In this document: one piece after another, positions 47,395 to 60,511 of the stretch
Layout: every line of letters starts with the position of its first letter
How positions within the stretch are numbered: the first letter of the stretch is position 1
Source of the DNA: Epiperipatus broadwayi
Lineage: Eukaryota; Onychophora; Udeonychophora; Euonychophora; Peripatidae
Direction of reading: 5' to 3'
DNA: 64,000 bases
NCBI GenBank assembly: GCA_028023455.1
Contig: JAQFVV010012529.1
Span: 372,001 to 436,000 of the forward strand
Translations under genes and position numbers: made by a program
The notes under the pieces: generated by a model
The model's input: only the letters and a program-made list of their open reading frames with translations
Told to the model about the DNA's origin: nothing
Databases searched by the model: none

Positions 47395-49766
47395 GCAAAT
47401 CTGTTTTAATTAGATAAAATCATTCATCATAATTCAAAATTACATTAAAATGAAGATCTTATTAGTATTTTCTTTTATCATTAATAAGTGTTGTTTTGGA
47501 CCAGATAATATATAACATATTTAAAATTATAAAAATTAAACTTTCTGATGACAATTGATTAATTTAATTTAAAAAAAGAGGGTCATAGAATTATGTATAA
47601 TAAAAAGGTAAATTAATACACAATATATTGTTTATTCGAAATGCTCTCAAATAAATATACGAAGAAGAGTAAATAAAAGATCAGGATAGCTAAAACAGAA
47701 AAATGAGGAGAATATAAAAATTATTTTTCTGATTTCCAACTTTATTGTTGGAGATTAAAAAAAAACATAATGAATAAAATATTAATAATGTTTAGAAGTA
47801 TAAGAAAATAAAAAATGTAAGGTTTAAGATAAGGAAAAGATTTTAAACTATTTCCAAAAATAAAAATGTCATGTAGTAGTGTATTTTTCACTGATATAAA
47901 TAATTTTATTTGAAATAATTATGTTAGTAAATAAGTAGAAAAATAAAATTTATAATTATCATATTGATAGAAATAATTTCATATTAAAAGTTGGGAACAT
48001 GAAATAATGTTTTAAAGAAATTGTATCTTACATAAATATAATTAAACAAAATCCACCACTTCCTTTATATTGAAATTGTATCTTAATTCATTAAAATATA
48101 GCTTAAAAGATAAGCCTGAAATAGACAAAGAGATTTATTAAAGAAAGGAAAAAGCAAATTGCTTCATTGGAGTAACAAAATTATAAATGAAGGTTTCAAA
48201 CAGAAGAAATAGTTCAAAATGAAGCAATAAGCATTTGAATAATGAAATCATATAGAGAAAAACAAAAATTCAAGCCTGAATTGCAATGAACAATCGCAGA
48301 AACTCTTAAAAAGCTGGTATAAAAATTAAAGTAAAAGATATTCCTTCACTAATGTAATGAAGTACTTGCAATATGAAATAAAATATATTAGAATGATTTG
48401 CTAAAATCCCATTGTACCATTACTGACAAATCAGAGGGTATAATTTTCCAAACATCTGCTAAAAATGAATAACTGAATCTTTATACCCCGAATTCTAATA
48501 TACTCTACCTGTGCAGAGAATTGGCTTGTAAAATCTCCATATATAAAGCTAAATATTAAATATTGAAAATGAAATATAATCAAAAATATGTTCATGAAAT
48601 GAAGTCATCAATTATAAAACCTTCAGAATTAAAAATAACACATCAAAAAAAAAAAAAAAAGGGTTTTATGTGCTCATGTCCATGAACATAGTCTCTAAAA
48701 TGAGACCATTTTATATGCTATCTAACAAAATTTTAATAATTTTCATTAATTTGGGTTAGGTTTTATATTCCATTAATATTTAGTAATATTCATATAGTCT
48801 TTAAAATAATAATAACTTTTATGTTTTGATAATTGTAATATTTTTTTTTTCTATTGGATCACCAACTTGCGAATTTGATTGGAGGCAAATGCTAAGGAAG
48901 TTTTCTTTTAAATAATTTATTATGTTTTTCCGCCCATGTTTTGATACTAACCAGAATTCAATGTTTTTTTTATATACACGTACAAATCATGTTAATACTG
49001 ACTGTCTCTGGATACGCCAATTATATTTTACAAGTTTTTCTATCAAGATATGTCAAACAAAAATACAGGAAATTACATAATAATTTTTCATCTTATTTAT
49101 AAAGTTTATATTGCTTAAATGACATGTGTCAACAGTATTTTATTAATAGTTAGTTGTATATAGTAAACTGGAATACTTATTTATGGTAGAATTTATATTT
49201 GATTTAATTAAAGTATTTGTTTTTGTTAAATTAAAAACATTCTATTATATATCTGACATATCTAAGGTATATATAATCAAGAATAATATTCCAATAAATT
49301 TAAATGTCATGGGAATTAAAAACTTATAAAGGATTGTTGTAAAAGAATAAGCCTCATCGATCAGTATTGGTCCAATAATAAGGGTTATTGGTGGGATTCT
49401 GATGACATTACTCTTTAGATTAACTTTTGTAAGATAGTATGATAGATTAATCCAAAATTGTTATTTTTAAAGTTATTCAGTTGCATATGGTGCAGCCAAA
49501 GCATTGCTAATCAATCATTTAAGATGTTTTTATCCGAAAGGTTCTTTATGCTTATATTAGGGTCTTCCATTATATCTAGCTTCTGATTAATTATTGTTTA
49601 ATTTATCCAATACCTCAATTCTGTTACAATATATATTTATATTTAAAATGTAAAATCAATAGAGATAAAAATGGAATTTTACAATATGTACACACACACA
49701 CCAGTTCAATAATTATATACACATATTAAGTCCACAAAAAAAAAAATAATACAATACAAATACATT
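47395..49766. other. AT-rich stretch without features
   Basis: Stretches such as 47580-48430 have a purine-rich + strand reminiscent of decayed RTE coding sequence, but no motif supports it. Confidence 0.4.
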
Positions 49767-49938
49767 AAGGCTGCCATATGAGGACTTTTTATTTTAGGTA
49801 TTTACAATTGCAGATCATTTTCAAGTGAAGGAAGATTGCAAGAATTGGAAAAACTGTCAAATAAAATGGCACATTGGACATTGTGAAGTTACAAGAAAAG
49901 GTGAAGAGACAATTGATTTAAAAAATGGACATGCACTC

Positions 49939-50270
49939 TGGTTTGTTTAACCGCCGAGGTTAATCAATAACTATCGCCAATCCTTTAAACGTCCAACTGG
50001 CTCTGAACTAATTAATGTTCGCTCTACCTTATAATTAATTAGTACTATTAGCAGATAGTTCTTTGCGTAAGCTGCAAGTTAATAATTCCGTATACCCATT
50101 TTATATCTCACGCGAGCACGAAGTATGTTAGCAACAACGAATATTCCAATGCTTATTATTGTTGTTTGTTCTAATTATTGTAAGGTGAATACATAACCGA
50201 ATACCTCATCAGCGGATATATCCATTGTACTGGGTAGTATCTCATAACAGGTTTTAATTAATACATCACA
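49939..50270. mobile_element. Solo LTR, 332 bp, with 5-bp target duplication
   Basis: Alignment with RTE copy 1 shows an exact insertion after CACTC. It starts TGGTTTGTTTAACC, ends AATACATCACA (TG...CA), and CACTC is duplicated on both sides (49934-49938 and 50271-50275). There is no coding capacity. A 5-bp duplication and TG...CA ends point to a solo LTR of a Gypsy or BEL type element. Confidence 0.75.
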
Positions 50271-51541
50271 CACTCTACTACAAAGGCACAAATATTTTTG
50301 AAGTACAAATGGAGTAGGATTTATTATAAATAAAAAATGGAAGAAAAACATTGTGAAGATTGATGGTGTATCGAATAGAATGGCAAGATTAGTTATTCAA
50401 CTTAATAGCAGATGCCAAATATAGATAATTCAGGTTTATACCCCAACAAGTTCTCATAGTGATGAAGTTGTACAAAAGACTTTTGATCAGACTAAACAAC
50501 ATTTAAAATTGTTATGGGAGACTTTAATGCTAGAATTGTTAAAGAAATGAAAGTGCTGTAGGTAAATTTGGTTATGGTAATACAAATGAGAGAGGACATG
50601 GACTTTGCAAAAAAAGAAAAATTTTATATTATGAATTCTTTTTTTTTTTGAAAAAATGTTAAAATGATTTGAACATGGAAGCAGGCAAATGAAGGTACAG
50701 CAGAATTGGATATTTTGACTAACAGAAAATACATATTTCAAGATTGTAATGTTCTTAATAAATTCAACATAGGAAGTGATCATCGTTTAGTAAGATGTAA
50801 GATACATGTTAATGCAAAACTAGACACAAAAATTATTAAAGAAAACAATATTTACAGTTAATATTCCTAATCTTCAGAAACATTCTAATGAATTTAAATT
50901 AGAACTTGCAAATCGTTTTCAAGGATTAGTAGATTTTGAACATGATTCAGATTTGAATGAAATTAACAGGAAAATATCTGATACACTTTTAAAAACTGCA
51001 ACAAAGATAGCTGCTAGACAAGCAACAATTAACCAATAAAATTTCTACTGAGACTAGAGAAATAATGAAGAAAAGAAAGAATATGAAGATATATAAAAAT
51101 GATGCATTAAAAAGAACTGAATATCTTGAATTTTATAAAATTATACAAAAAAGAGATGATAATGATATAAGTAAGTATAATTGTGAACTAGCAAGGAAAG
51201 ATATAGAAGAGATAAAAGTCTTAAGAGTGTAAAACAACATTTTGGTATTGGTAATAAACTTATATCTGCAATAAGAAAAAAAATGAAACTATTACTAAAA
51301 AGAGAAATGACATCATCAAATGGGTAGAAGAGTTCTATCAAGAATTATATATAGTAATAAGGAACAAGTATCTCCTACATCTATTATATCTTGTGAATTG
51401 CTCAGAATTTTAAATTAAAAAGTGGAGACGTGCAATTAAATTTATGAAGATAAGAAAAGCTCCAGGTAATGATGAAATTATAATCGATATATTAAAAGAA
51501 ACCGATGAAGAAATAGAAAATTTTTTGGCAAAGTTATATAC

Positions 51542-53560
51542 TGTAACGGGATATATATATACCTTACATTTAATTTTTTTTTGTAGATATCTAATAACGA
51601 GTTAAATGCACAGGCGTTCAAAATGCACAAATAATGAGTTATTAATAAGTTTCATTTAAATATTGAAAATAAAATAAGCTTAAAAAATTTATAGAATCGA
51701 AGGAAAGATTCTAATTTTTAAAATAAAACAATAATAAAAACCTTTTAATGTTAAAAATAACGAAGAGTTCTTTCTTAACAAAAATAAAATTACAAACAGG
51801 TCCTTAGGGCAAAATGATCATTAAAAAGATTATGAAATAGATAAGAGTCAAGAGATAGAAACAAAAGACTTGCTTTTCCCGCCCAAGATATATATGCATA
51901 CAGACCACAGAGGAAAAATATACTTACCACAGAACCAATGAAATACATATATGAAATATGTTAGATGTATCCGAAAATTCCTTCAGGACTATAAAAAAAA
52001 AAATTCAAAAGAAATAGTATTATAATTTTTGAACTCGTTTGTCGTTGTTGAAAAAGAAAAGAAACTTGAGAGTTATTGTTGTCGCCAAAATGTAATCTGT
52101 TTAATCACGCTTCACTCGGTCCAGCCGGCCGAAGGCAGCTTTCATCATCATGTATCCCAGGATCGAACTACCGGAACCATCTTCATATATCATCATCGTC
52201 TGCAAGAAATGGCTCTTGCATAAACTCAGATCTTCATTGCGAAGGAACGAGCCCGGAGAAAGGAAAGTATAAATTATTAATGGTAAAAAAAAAAAAGAAC
52301 TATAAACTCTCTTTAATTTAAAATCTCCGAACTTTATTTTCCTTTAAATATAAATTGTAGCTTTCTCGCATGATCAAATCTGAATTTTACTTTCATAAAC
52401 TTTGAAATGTTATAAGTCTTATCTAAAAGTTAAACATATTTTCTTTACAATATTTTTTTTTATGCTTAGTGTAAGGCCTGTTGGGAATAGGATGGGAGTT
52501 TGCGATTGCAAATAAATTTAAAGATAAAATCAACACATATCATTATTAGATTTTAAAAATAGGTCAAATGCATTATTTGATTTTAAAATAAGTTAAATAC
52601 ATTATGTGATTTTAAAATAAGTTTAATACCTTAAACTAAATATTTTTTTTTAAAAGAATAAACTAAATTATTAAATTGACTTAAATTTAAGTTGGGTGTA
52701 GATGGCTGTTTAGACTCATTTAAGTGTATATTAGTTTAAGAGGGTTTTGATTTCAGACTATTTGTTTCATAGTTATGTCAATGCTGGTGGAGGAATATAT
52801 GGATGTTTATATCAATGTAATGTGAAGCGTGTTAGCATACAGGGCACCGTGCCCAAATGAATGCATGATGCCAAAGATATAGTCATCGCGTTGCAATGGA
52901 CGCAGAGTATTCCCTGCGACATTGATTTCCTTTCGCTCTATGGATACGGACTATAGTCACCAATAGACAGCTCTCCCTCCATATGTAGCATTTCTTTTAA
53001 TGTGTTATGTATATGATTCCTTATGTATATATATGATTCCTTCGCCAGACAGACGCACATTCCTGTACTGGACAAGGATCATTTCGTTTAAATAATATCA
53101 TGCTGCATATGCACATTCCTGACAGCATGGTTTTATGCTAACCTCTTCATATTGCATTGTTTTGCATCTGTATATCAGGAAGCGAGCTTTGGTTTAGCTA
53201 TGAACTTTTAGCCTGGAATCAAATGTTTCGAAAATCTTTTAAGTGCGTAGTCTAGATAGCCTATCTATGCTTAACATTCTAAGATTAAAAGTTAAAGTTA
53301 AAAAATAATGAAACCTAAAGCATATTTTTTAAGTAATTTTTTTTCAAATTTGTTTGTTGCTATATATAAATGTAAATAAAATCTTTTTATGTTATTAGTA
53401 CTGGCAGTGGTTCAGTTTATTTTTTTATCTTTTCTTTATTAAAAATATATTTTAATAAATATATTTTAAATTGCTACTTCTTGAGCTAGTGGCAAGGGCT
53501 GACAGTCAAAATTTAGATCTTAACAAGAAGTATCTGCCTACACTGTAAATTTTCTGATGT
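51542..53560. mobile_element. LTR-like insertion starting TGTAACGGGA
   Basis: RTE sequence stops at GTTATATAC and the insert begins TGTAACGGGA, as in the element at 17949. It has GC-richer patches (52090-52270 and 52800-53000) and no gene; two overlapping 64-81 codon frames at 52029-52321 are not recognisable. RTE homology resumes about 53565. No matching CCGTTACA end or target duplication is left, and flanking RTE is missing, so the right boundary is eroded or rearranged. Confidence 0.5.
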
Positions 53561-54790
53561 GATGTTAGGAATCACAGACTTATCAGCCTTTTATCAGTTT
53601 TATACAAAATTTTTACCAAGATAATTACAACTCATTTACAGAGAACATTGGATTTCAACCAAACAAGAGAATAAGCTAGATTTAAAAGTGGGTTTAGTAC
53701 AGTAGATCATATCCAGGTATCGAGAGAAGTTATAGAAAGGACAAATGAATATGAGTTGCCATTATGCTTTGGATTTGTAGATTATGAAAAGGCATTTGAT
53801 TCTATAAACATTTCTTCAATGATTAAAGCATTGGATCATCAAGGTATAGACTCAGGATATTATCATATTCCCAATAATATTTATAAAAATTTAACAGCAA
53901 CAATTAGATTACATAATGATACTAGGAAAGTCTAAGATAGGGTGACTCCATATCTCCAAAACTTTTTACAGCAGTGCTGCAAGAAGTATTTTATGGAATA
54001 AAATGGGAAACTAAAGGAGTAAAAATAAATGGAGATTATTTAAGTAATTTAGATTTTGCAGATGATGTAGTTGCTTTTGCAAATAATGCCTTAGAGGCTT
54101 CAGTAAATGTTGCAGGAGTTATCAGATGAAAGTAAAAAAGTAGGACTAAAGGTAAATGTTAAAAAGACTAAAATAATGTTCAATGGATTTTCTCAAAAAT
54201 TGAAAATAAAGATTGATTATGATGAGTTAGAAGAAGTTAACAACTACAAATACTTTGGTCAGATTATTACTACAGATAGCAACATAATGGATGAAATTAA
54301 TCATAGAATTAAACTTGGTTGGAGTGTTTTTGGTAGAAATAATACTAAAAGGAAATATGCCTATGTGTTTGAAAAGAAAGGTTTTTAATAAATGTGTTTT
54401 ACTTATTCTTATTTATGGATCTGAGACTTGGACACTTAATAGAAGAGAATACAGACCAGATGCATGATAGGAGTACCAAGAAGAGATCATAAATGCAATA
54501 TATAAATAAGAGAACAAACAAGTGTTACTGACATTGTTGAAAGAATTAAAAGACTGAAGTGGAGTGGAGCTGGACATATTGCAAGAAATGATAATAAATA
54601 AACAATTGAAATCTTAAACTCGATTTCAAGAGATTGTAAAAGATCCAGAAAGAGACCACATGTGACATGGATGGATGAAATAAAGTGTGCAGGGGTGATA
54701 TGGAAAAGAGTGTCAGAAAAATTGATTGAATTTGGAGAAATCTTCATCCTGCAATGGATTGATAATGTTTGACAATGATGATGATTGATT

Positions 54791-56093
54791 TTTGAAACCA
54801 TAACACAGATTTCTTTATCAAGTTTATATAAAAATAGAAGCAGATATACTTTTTCATTTTTTGTAATTTCTAAATACAAAACCACCTTTGACTTATATTC
54901 ATTTTATGTAAGCATGATCAAAAAGGCTAGAGTAAAAATAAATAAATTATAATTTAGTATTAAAATCAAAACTATAACTTTAATTTTTTTAAACTTTATT
55001 TATATTTACATAATTTAACTAGCTTGTTCAGTTTATCTTTTAGATATATTTACAGAAAGGGAATGAACAAAATAATTGTACGATCTAAAGAATAATAACA
55101 CTATACTTTTAATTGCATGTAAAAAGTAATTGTTTTAAAAAAATCTTTTACTGATAAAATCCTAGAAAAGTGAAAAAATACCTGGACAAGAAGTGCATTA
55201 ATGTCATTAATCCCGAAAGAAAAAAAATACAGTTCTGATTGAATTTTAAAAAATCAAAATTATTAATACTTGATAAATGAGAATATTATTCTTTAAATTA
55301 ATATTTAAGATAAATAATCTCAATGATAGTGATTGCATTTGTTAAAAAGGTGAGATTACATTCAATTCAAACTGACTGAAGATCAATATTTATTGAAAGG
55401 ACTAATTAGCATTGTAACAAATATATATATATATAAATTGCTGCAAAGAACATGACATATTTGAACAATAAATGATCTGATACAAACTTTATAAGAAGAA
55501 CATATTAGATCAAATTTCCATCTCAAAAACACTGTTTCGAATAAGAATATTACAATGAAGAGTAATGGTAACATAAGCATAAAAAGTTTGATAAACAACT
55601 ATTTACTCTTTTCATAAATGCCAAAAGTGTGTCTTATGACAATTAAAAAAAATCTATCAAACAACTGCTTTATTTTAAATCAATTATTTTTCCACAGCTG
55701 TAATTTATTTGAACATTTTTGGGGGATCAAGTCTATTCCATGGTTCAAACCTTATTTCCAAATAACATATTTCTAAGATGGTAGTATTCTAAATGAGACA
55801 AATATTGACTAATGAGACAAATATTGATTTGAGAAAAGTAAGTACAATGTCTTTCACCTCCAAAGGCACTTCAATCATTTGACTTAAAATATTACTAAAT
55901 CTTTAGGATTCATTTTTTAATAAGAAATTGGCATTCTCTATAAGAAAATTTGAGATTTTACACAAAAAATAGGTACTTATTATTAAAATATATTGAATAC
56001 AAGTAATCATATTAATAAAAAAGCATCATAGATGTTTTCAATATTTGCTTCAAACATTGTATACATATATGTGGAAGCAAATATACATATATA
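54791..56093. other. AT-rich stretch without features
   Basis: Nothing recognised beyond A/T runs. Confidence 0.45.
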
Positions 56094-56404
56094 ATTAAAA
56101 TAACTTGAAAACTAAAAACACCTTCAAACAGATACGCTTTAAACATGCTTACGTGACAGCCAATCAGATGGAATAATGACATCACATGGAACACTCAATT
56201 CTAAAACACAAGCCAGAACTATTAAAAAAAGATGGGACCCATCTTAATCTATGCCTCAATTTTATTTAAATAAGCCAGACTCAAGCATTTTGAACTAAGA
56301 ATTGAGTGTCCCATGTGATATCATTATTCCATCTGATTGGCTGTCACATAAGCATGTTTAGAGCGTATCTGTTTGAAGGTGTTTAGCTTTCATGTTATTA
56401 TAAT
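56094..56404. mobile_element. Hairpin element with 110-bp arms
   Basis: Arms 56094-56203 and 56298-56404 are inverted copies sharing CACCTTCAAACAGATACGC, CCAATCAGATGGAATAATGA and CACTCAATTCT, around a 94-bp centre. Arms differ at several sites. No clear target duplication. It is a foldback MITE distinct from the others. Confidence 0.65.
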
Positions 56405-56989
56405 ATTATCTGTTTACGCTTAAATTTGATATATTTATATACAATTAAAGAAAATATATAAATGCTTGTCCCCACATATATTTTAAAATTTCCGATCGAG
56501 AATTGGTTTTCAGCAGAAAATACAGCTAAATAATATTATCCAAAAATTAAATAATATAAGTTATTTTCTTATCTAATAAAGTAAAAAAAATTAAAATTAA
56601 TAATCTTTTACATATATGCATACTTATGAAATTTTATTTATTTTAGTAATTAATATTTAATACAAATGTATTAATTTTATTCTGCTAATGTTGTCACTAA
56701 TCTAGAAAATATTGATGAAAATAAACTTACGCTGATAATGTGTTATTTTTACTTTCTGAAATTAGACAATCTGGAAATGAAATTAATTTATTTTAAAAAT
56801 TCTTTAATTTGGAGAAATTCAAAGAAATGTGGAAAAAATAGCAGTATCTACTTTAACTATGTTTGGTTTATCTTACATGTATAAAATCTTTTTTCAGATG
56901 AATTGTATTTTAAACCTATTAAAAAAATCAATTGACACATAATTATCTCAAGTCTTCAAACAAATGTCAAATTACAAATCAGATTTAGA

Positions 56990-58720
56990 GTACAGGAAGA
57001 TTTGTGCATAAAATCTCTATCTAGTGCCTATTCATACAACATCCTCAGACTAGTTTCTAGCTTGTTGCCTTCATCAGTGAAGAGCCTTGAATTTGGGAGC
57101 ACAGCACCTAGATCTTAGGAGCCAATGCAACTCTCCAGAAACCATCTTTTACCTATTTGGTTAACTACAAAGTTAGGAGCCCAAGATGAAAACACAATAA
57201 TGTTTTCAACCCAAGTTCATTTGCTTGTATAGTCATATAGTTCTGAACTCAGTTCAGTATCTATACATTTTGGTGTCTTTGGTTTTTAAAAAATCAGTCA
57301 CCATTAACCTATGAGCAGGATAGGTATAAAACAATAAGAATATCACATGGTCACCATTTCATATGCTTACACATGTTATTAATAAGAATGCCTCTCTCTC
57401 CATACAGTAGTACCATCAAGTGCAAGCCTTCATAATCAATGGATACAGGAAGGTTTGTGCATAAAATCCCTATCTATTGCCTACTCTTCCAACATGCTAT
57501 CCTGCCTGTAGGATAATGGTGACTGTGGGTTTTGAAAACCAAAGACACCAAAATGTATAGATGTTGAAATGAGTTCAGATCTATATGATTATATAAGAAA
57601 ATGAGCATGGGTTGCAAACATTATGGTGTTTTCACTTTGGACTCGTAGCTTTATAGTTAACCAAATAGATGAAAGGTGGCTGCTGGAAGGTTGCATTGGA
57701 TCCTAAGATCTAAGTGCAGTGCTCTCAAATCCAAGGCTCCTCACTGATGAAAGCTATAAGCAAGAAACTATTCCAACAATGTTGGATGAGTAAGCACTAG
57801 ATAGGGATTTTATATACAAACCTTCTGCATCCATTGATTACAAAGGATTGCACTTGGTGGCATTACTGTATGGAGAGTTAGGTACTCTTATTAACAGCAT
57901 ATGAAATGGTGATCATGTTATGTTTTGATAGTTTTATATCTATTTTCAGTAGAATAATGGTGAATGTGGTTTTTGAAAAACCAAAGACACCAAAATTGAT
58001 AGATGTTGAACTGAGTTCAGATCTATGTGATTATACAAGCAAATAAGCTTGGGTTGAAACCATTATAGGGTTTTCATCTTGGGCTCCTAGTTTTATAGTT
58101 AACCAAATAAGTAAAAGGTGGCTGCTGGAGAGTTGCATTGGATCCTAAGATCTAGTTGCAGTGCTCTCAAATCCAAGGCTCCTCATTGATAAAAGCCATA
58201 AGCTAGAGACTAGTCTGGGGATTAAAACAGACAAAACTCTCTATACAGTAGTGCCATTTAGTGCAAGCCAGAGTAATCAATGGATGCTAGAAGGCTTGTG
58301 CATAAAATCCCTATCTTGTGCCCACTTATCCAATATCTCCAGACTAGCTTCTAGCTTGTGGTTTTTGTCAGTGAGGAGCCTTGGATCTGAGAGTACTGCA
58401 TCTAGAACTTAGGGTCTAATGCAACCCTCTAGCAGCCACCTTTTATCTCTACTTAACTACAAAACTATGAGTTTAAAACTGAAAACAAGCCTTCTGGCAT
58501 CCATTGATTACTCTGGCTTGTACTGAGTGGCACTACTGTAAGGAGAGTTTTGCCTGTTTTAACAACCCTTATGAGCAAGCATAACAAATGGTGATCATGT
58601 GAATGTGATAGTCTGGGGATGTTAGATGAGTAAGCATTAGATAGGGATTTTATGCACAAATCTTACTGCATCAACTGATTATGAAGGCTTGCACTTGGTA
58701 GCACTATTGTATGGAGAATT
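56990..58720. repeat. Retrozyme-like repeat cluster, mixed orientation
   Basis: Forward copies run from 56990 to about 57505 (TGCATAAAATC block at 57006 and again about 57460, period 454 bp), followed by inverted copies (57505-58220), a forward piece (58220-58490) and an inverted piece (58490-58720). The - strand motif at 57042-57083 has an intact hammerhead core. Others are damaged: 57744 keeps CTGATGA but has lost helix I, 58178 reads TTGATAA, and 58340-58380 reads CTGACAA. Open frames of 64-83 codons are incidental readings of the repeat. Confidence 0.75.
57042..57083 (-). ncRNA. Type I hammerhead ribozyme-like motif, second copy
   Basis: On the - strand: TCTTCA, CTGATGA (57071-57077), a 3-bp helix II with an AACAA loop, GAAA, the palindrome ACTAGT, C17, then TGAGGA. 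Compared with the copy at 31693, helix I has changed at two positions while every pair is kept (U-G to U-A and C-G to U-G). All core residues are intact. Predicted cleavage is after GTC, at 57048 on the + coordinate. Confidence 0.6.
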
Positions 58721-58724
58721 AGAT

Positions 58725-59872
58725 AGACTGATAGCGGTAACACCAGTTTTATATAAAGTTTTCTCATATATGGTGGCTGGGAAAGTTCCAAATGGATGGG
58801 AAAAAATAATATAATGGAAGAAATGCAAGGAGGTTTTTGAATCAGACAGATGTATAAGAGATAGTTTATTTGTAGTTACACAATTTATGGATATGAGTAG
58901 GAATACAAGTAGACAGTTATATATGGCTTTTATAGATATAGAGAAGATGTATGATAGAGTAAATAGAAAAAAATTATGGGTAAAGTTTAGTAAATTTGAG
59001 AATGGATGGAGCTTTAGTGGATATTATTAAGAAATTACATGAAAAATAATTACTATATGTATCAATTAGAGAATTATAGAATCAGTTAAAGTTAAAAATG
59101 GGGTGGGACTAAGGCAAGGATGCCCTATGTCACCTATTTTGGAGCAATAGAAAGATTAGAAAGAGGGATAGAGATACCATTAAAAAGTGGCAAGGGAGTA
59201 TATACATTATCGGGTCTTTTATTTGCAGATATGGAAGTTATGCTGAGAACATGTGCAAGGGTGGGTAAAGAGATGGGGATTATTAAGTTTAATGAAGAAA
59301 AATCAAAAGCAATGATAATTAATACTGAAGAAAAAGAAGACAAAGAATTTTTATTGGGGATATAAAGTTAAGTGTGGTGAATAGATATAACTATTTGGGA
59401 ATCGTCTTAAGTAATCAGAGAAACTGCTTCGATGAATGGGAGAAGAAATTGATAAATGAAACAAAGAAAAGAAAGGGATTGATAAAGAAATTAACAGTGT
59501 TTTCATATAATGAATATGATGTAGCTAGAATTGTATGGAAGGGAGTGGCAGTAGCAGGGTTAACATATGGTAACAATGTGGTATGTGTTAGTAAAGGGGT
59601 ATTAGATTACCTGGAAAAAGTACAAAGAGAAGTAGGAAGACATGCATTAGATACAGATGGGTGGATGGCAAAGGAGACAATTCAAGAAGAAATGGTGTCA
59701 AGTTTTCATATGAGGGATACAAAAAGCAAAATGAAAATGTTACAGTAGATTGCATTTTATGGATAATAGAATAACCAAAATAGTATTTAATTAGGTTACA
59801 AATAAAGGACAGATAACAAGATGGGTGAGAAAGGTAATGTGGTATGCAGAAGATTTGGAAATTTTTTTTACT
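58725..59872 (+). mobile_element. LINE fragment (5' part), interrupted
   Basis: Broken frames give LIAVTPVLYKVFSYMVAGKV near 58735, RDSLFVVTQFMDMSR near 58860, LYMAFIDIEKMYDRVNRKKL near 58920 (motif A), NGVGLRQGCPMSPIL near 59098 (motif B) and LLFADMEVMLRT near 59215 (motif C, one Asp lost). Frames 59120-59365 and 59374-59748 continue into the thumb with NRYNYLGIVLSNQRN, VWKGVAVAGLTYGN and YLEKVQREVGRHAL. It stops at the retrozyme-like insertion at 59873 and resumes at 62860. Confidence 0.8.
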
Positions 59873-59897
59873 AAAACAGGCAAAACTCACTATACGC
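59873..59897 (+). repeat. Left piece of a retrozyme-like repeat split by LTR-like copy B
   Basis: AAAACAGGCAAAACTCACTA matches the family block that precedes the CATACAG segment elsewhere (for example 10236). It continues on the other side of copy B at 62689, so the repeat was in the LINE before copy B arrived. Confidence 0.7.
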
Positions 59898-60364
59898 TGT
59901 AACAGTCAGAATCGTCTATCTCGCTAACATACTGCAGAATTCAAACCCCAGACACGAAACTGAACATTCTAGGAGGGGTTGCCTTCTAGATATACTAAGT
60001 TTGAATCTAAAGCCCAAATTTCACAGCGCCATCTACGTGACAACGCATCTGATGCCACGACTAGTATGACCTTTGACTGGTGCCTGGTCGTCAGGGAGAA
60101 ACAAAAGACTCTATACTAAAAGAAGTTTGGGTGGCTAATTAACGTCTATGGATTTACAAAAGAAATGCAGAAAAAATATATATATATAGACCGAGACAGT
60201 GATAGGAATCAAATAAAATAAGAGATCAAATTTAGTTTTAAATAATTTCACAAAATTTATTTAAATAATATATATATATAATGCCACTGTCTGCTTATAT
60301 GAGACAGGGACGCGTATTAAATAACTGTGGGCATTATATTTCAATAAATGACAAAAAGGTTTTA

Positions 60365-60511
60365 AAACAAAGTGATATATTCTATTCCTCGGGCTAATAG
60401 CATTACGATAATGTGCTTGACGAGATAGGAACATGTGAAAACAAAGTGATATATTCTATTCCTCGGGCTAATAGCATTACGATAATGTGCTTGACAAGAT
60501 AGGAACATGTG
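60365..60511. repeat. Tandem duplication of 73 bp inside copy B
   Basis: Units 60365-60437 and 60438-60510 begin AAAACAAAGTGATATATTC and end GGAACATGTG, nearly identical. The position in the element matches that of the 77-bp repeat of copy A. Confidence 0.9.

Larger units (their letters stand above)
49767..54790 (+). mobile_element. RTE copy 2, interrupted by two insertions
   Basis: The sequence follows copy 1 from the GGCTGCCAT 5' block through the endonuclease (49800-50820), linker (50820-51540), RT (53565-54200) and C-terminus to the terminal GACAATGATGATGATT. It is more decayed than copy 1. A 332-bp solo LTR sits in the endonuclease (49939-50270) and a 2-kb LTR-like segment in the RT (51542-about 53560), with about 110 bp of RTE lost at the second site. 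A 93-codon frame at 54107-54388 keeps LKVNVKKTKIMFNGFS and YKYFGQIITTD. Confidence 0.88.

Noticed and set aside
52029-52321. Two overlapping frames of 64 and 81 codons considered as a gene
   Set aside because: They lie in the GC-richer body of an LTR-like insertion, overlap each other and match no family I know.
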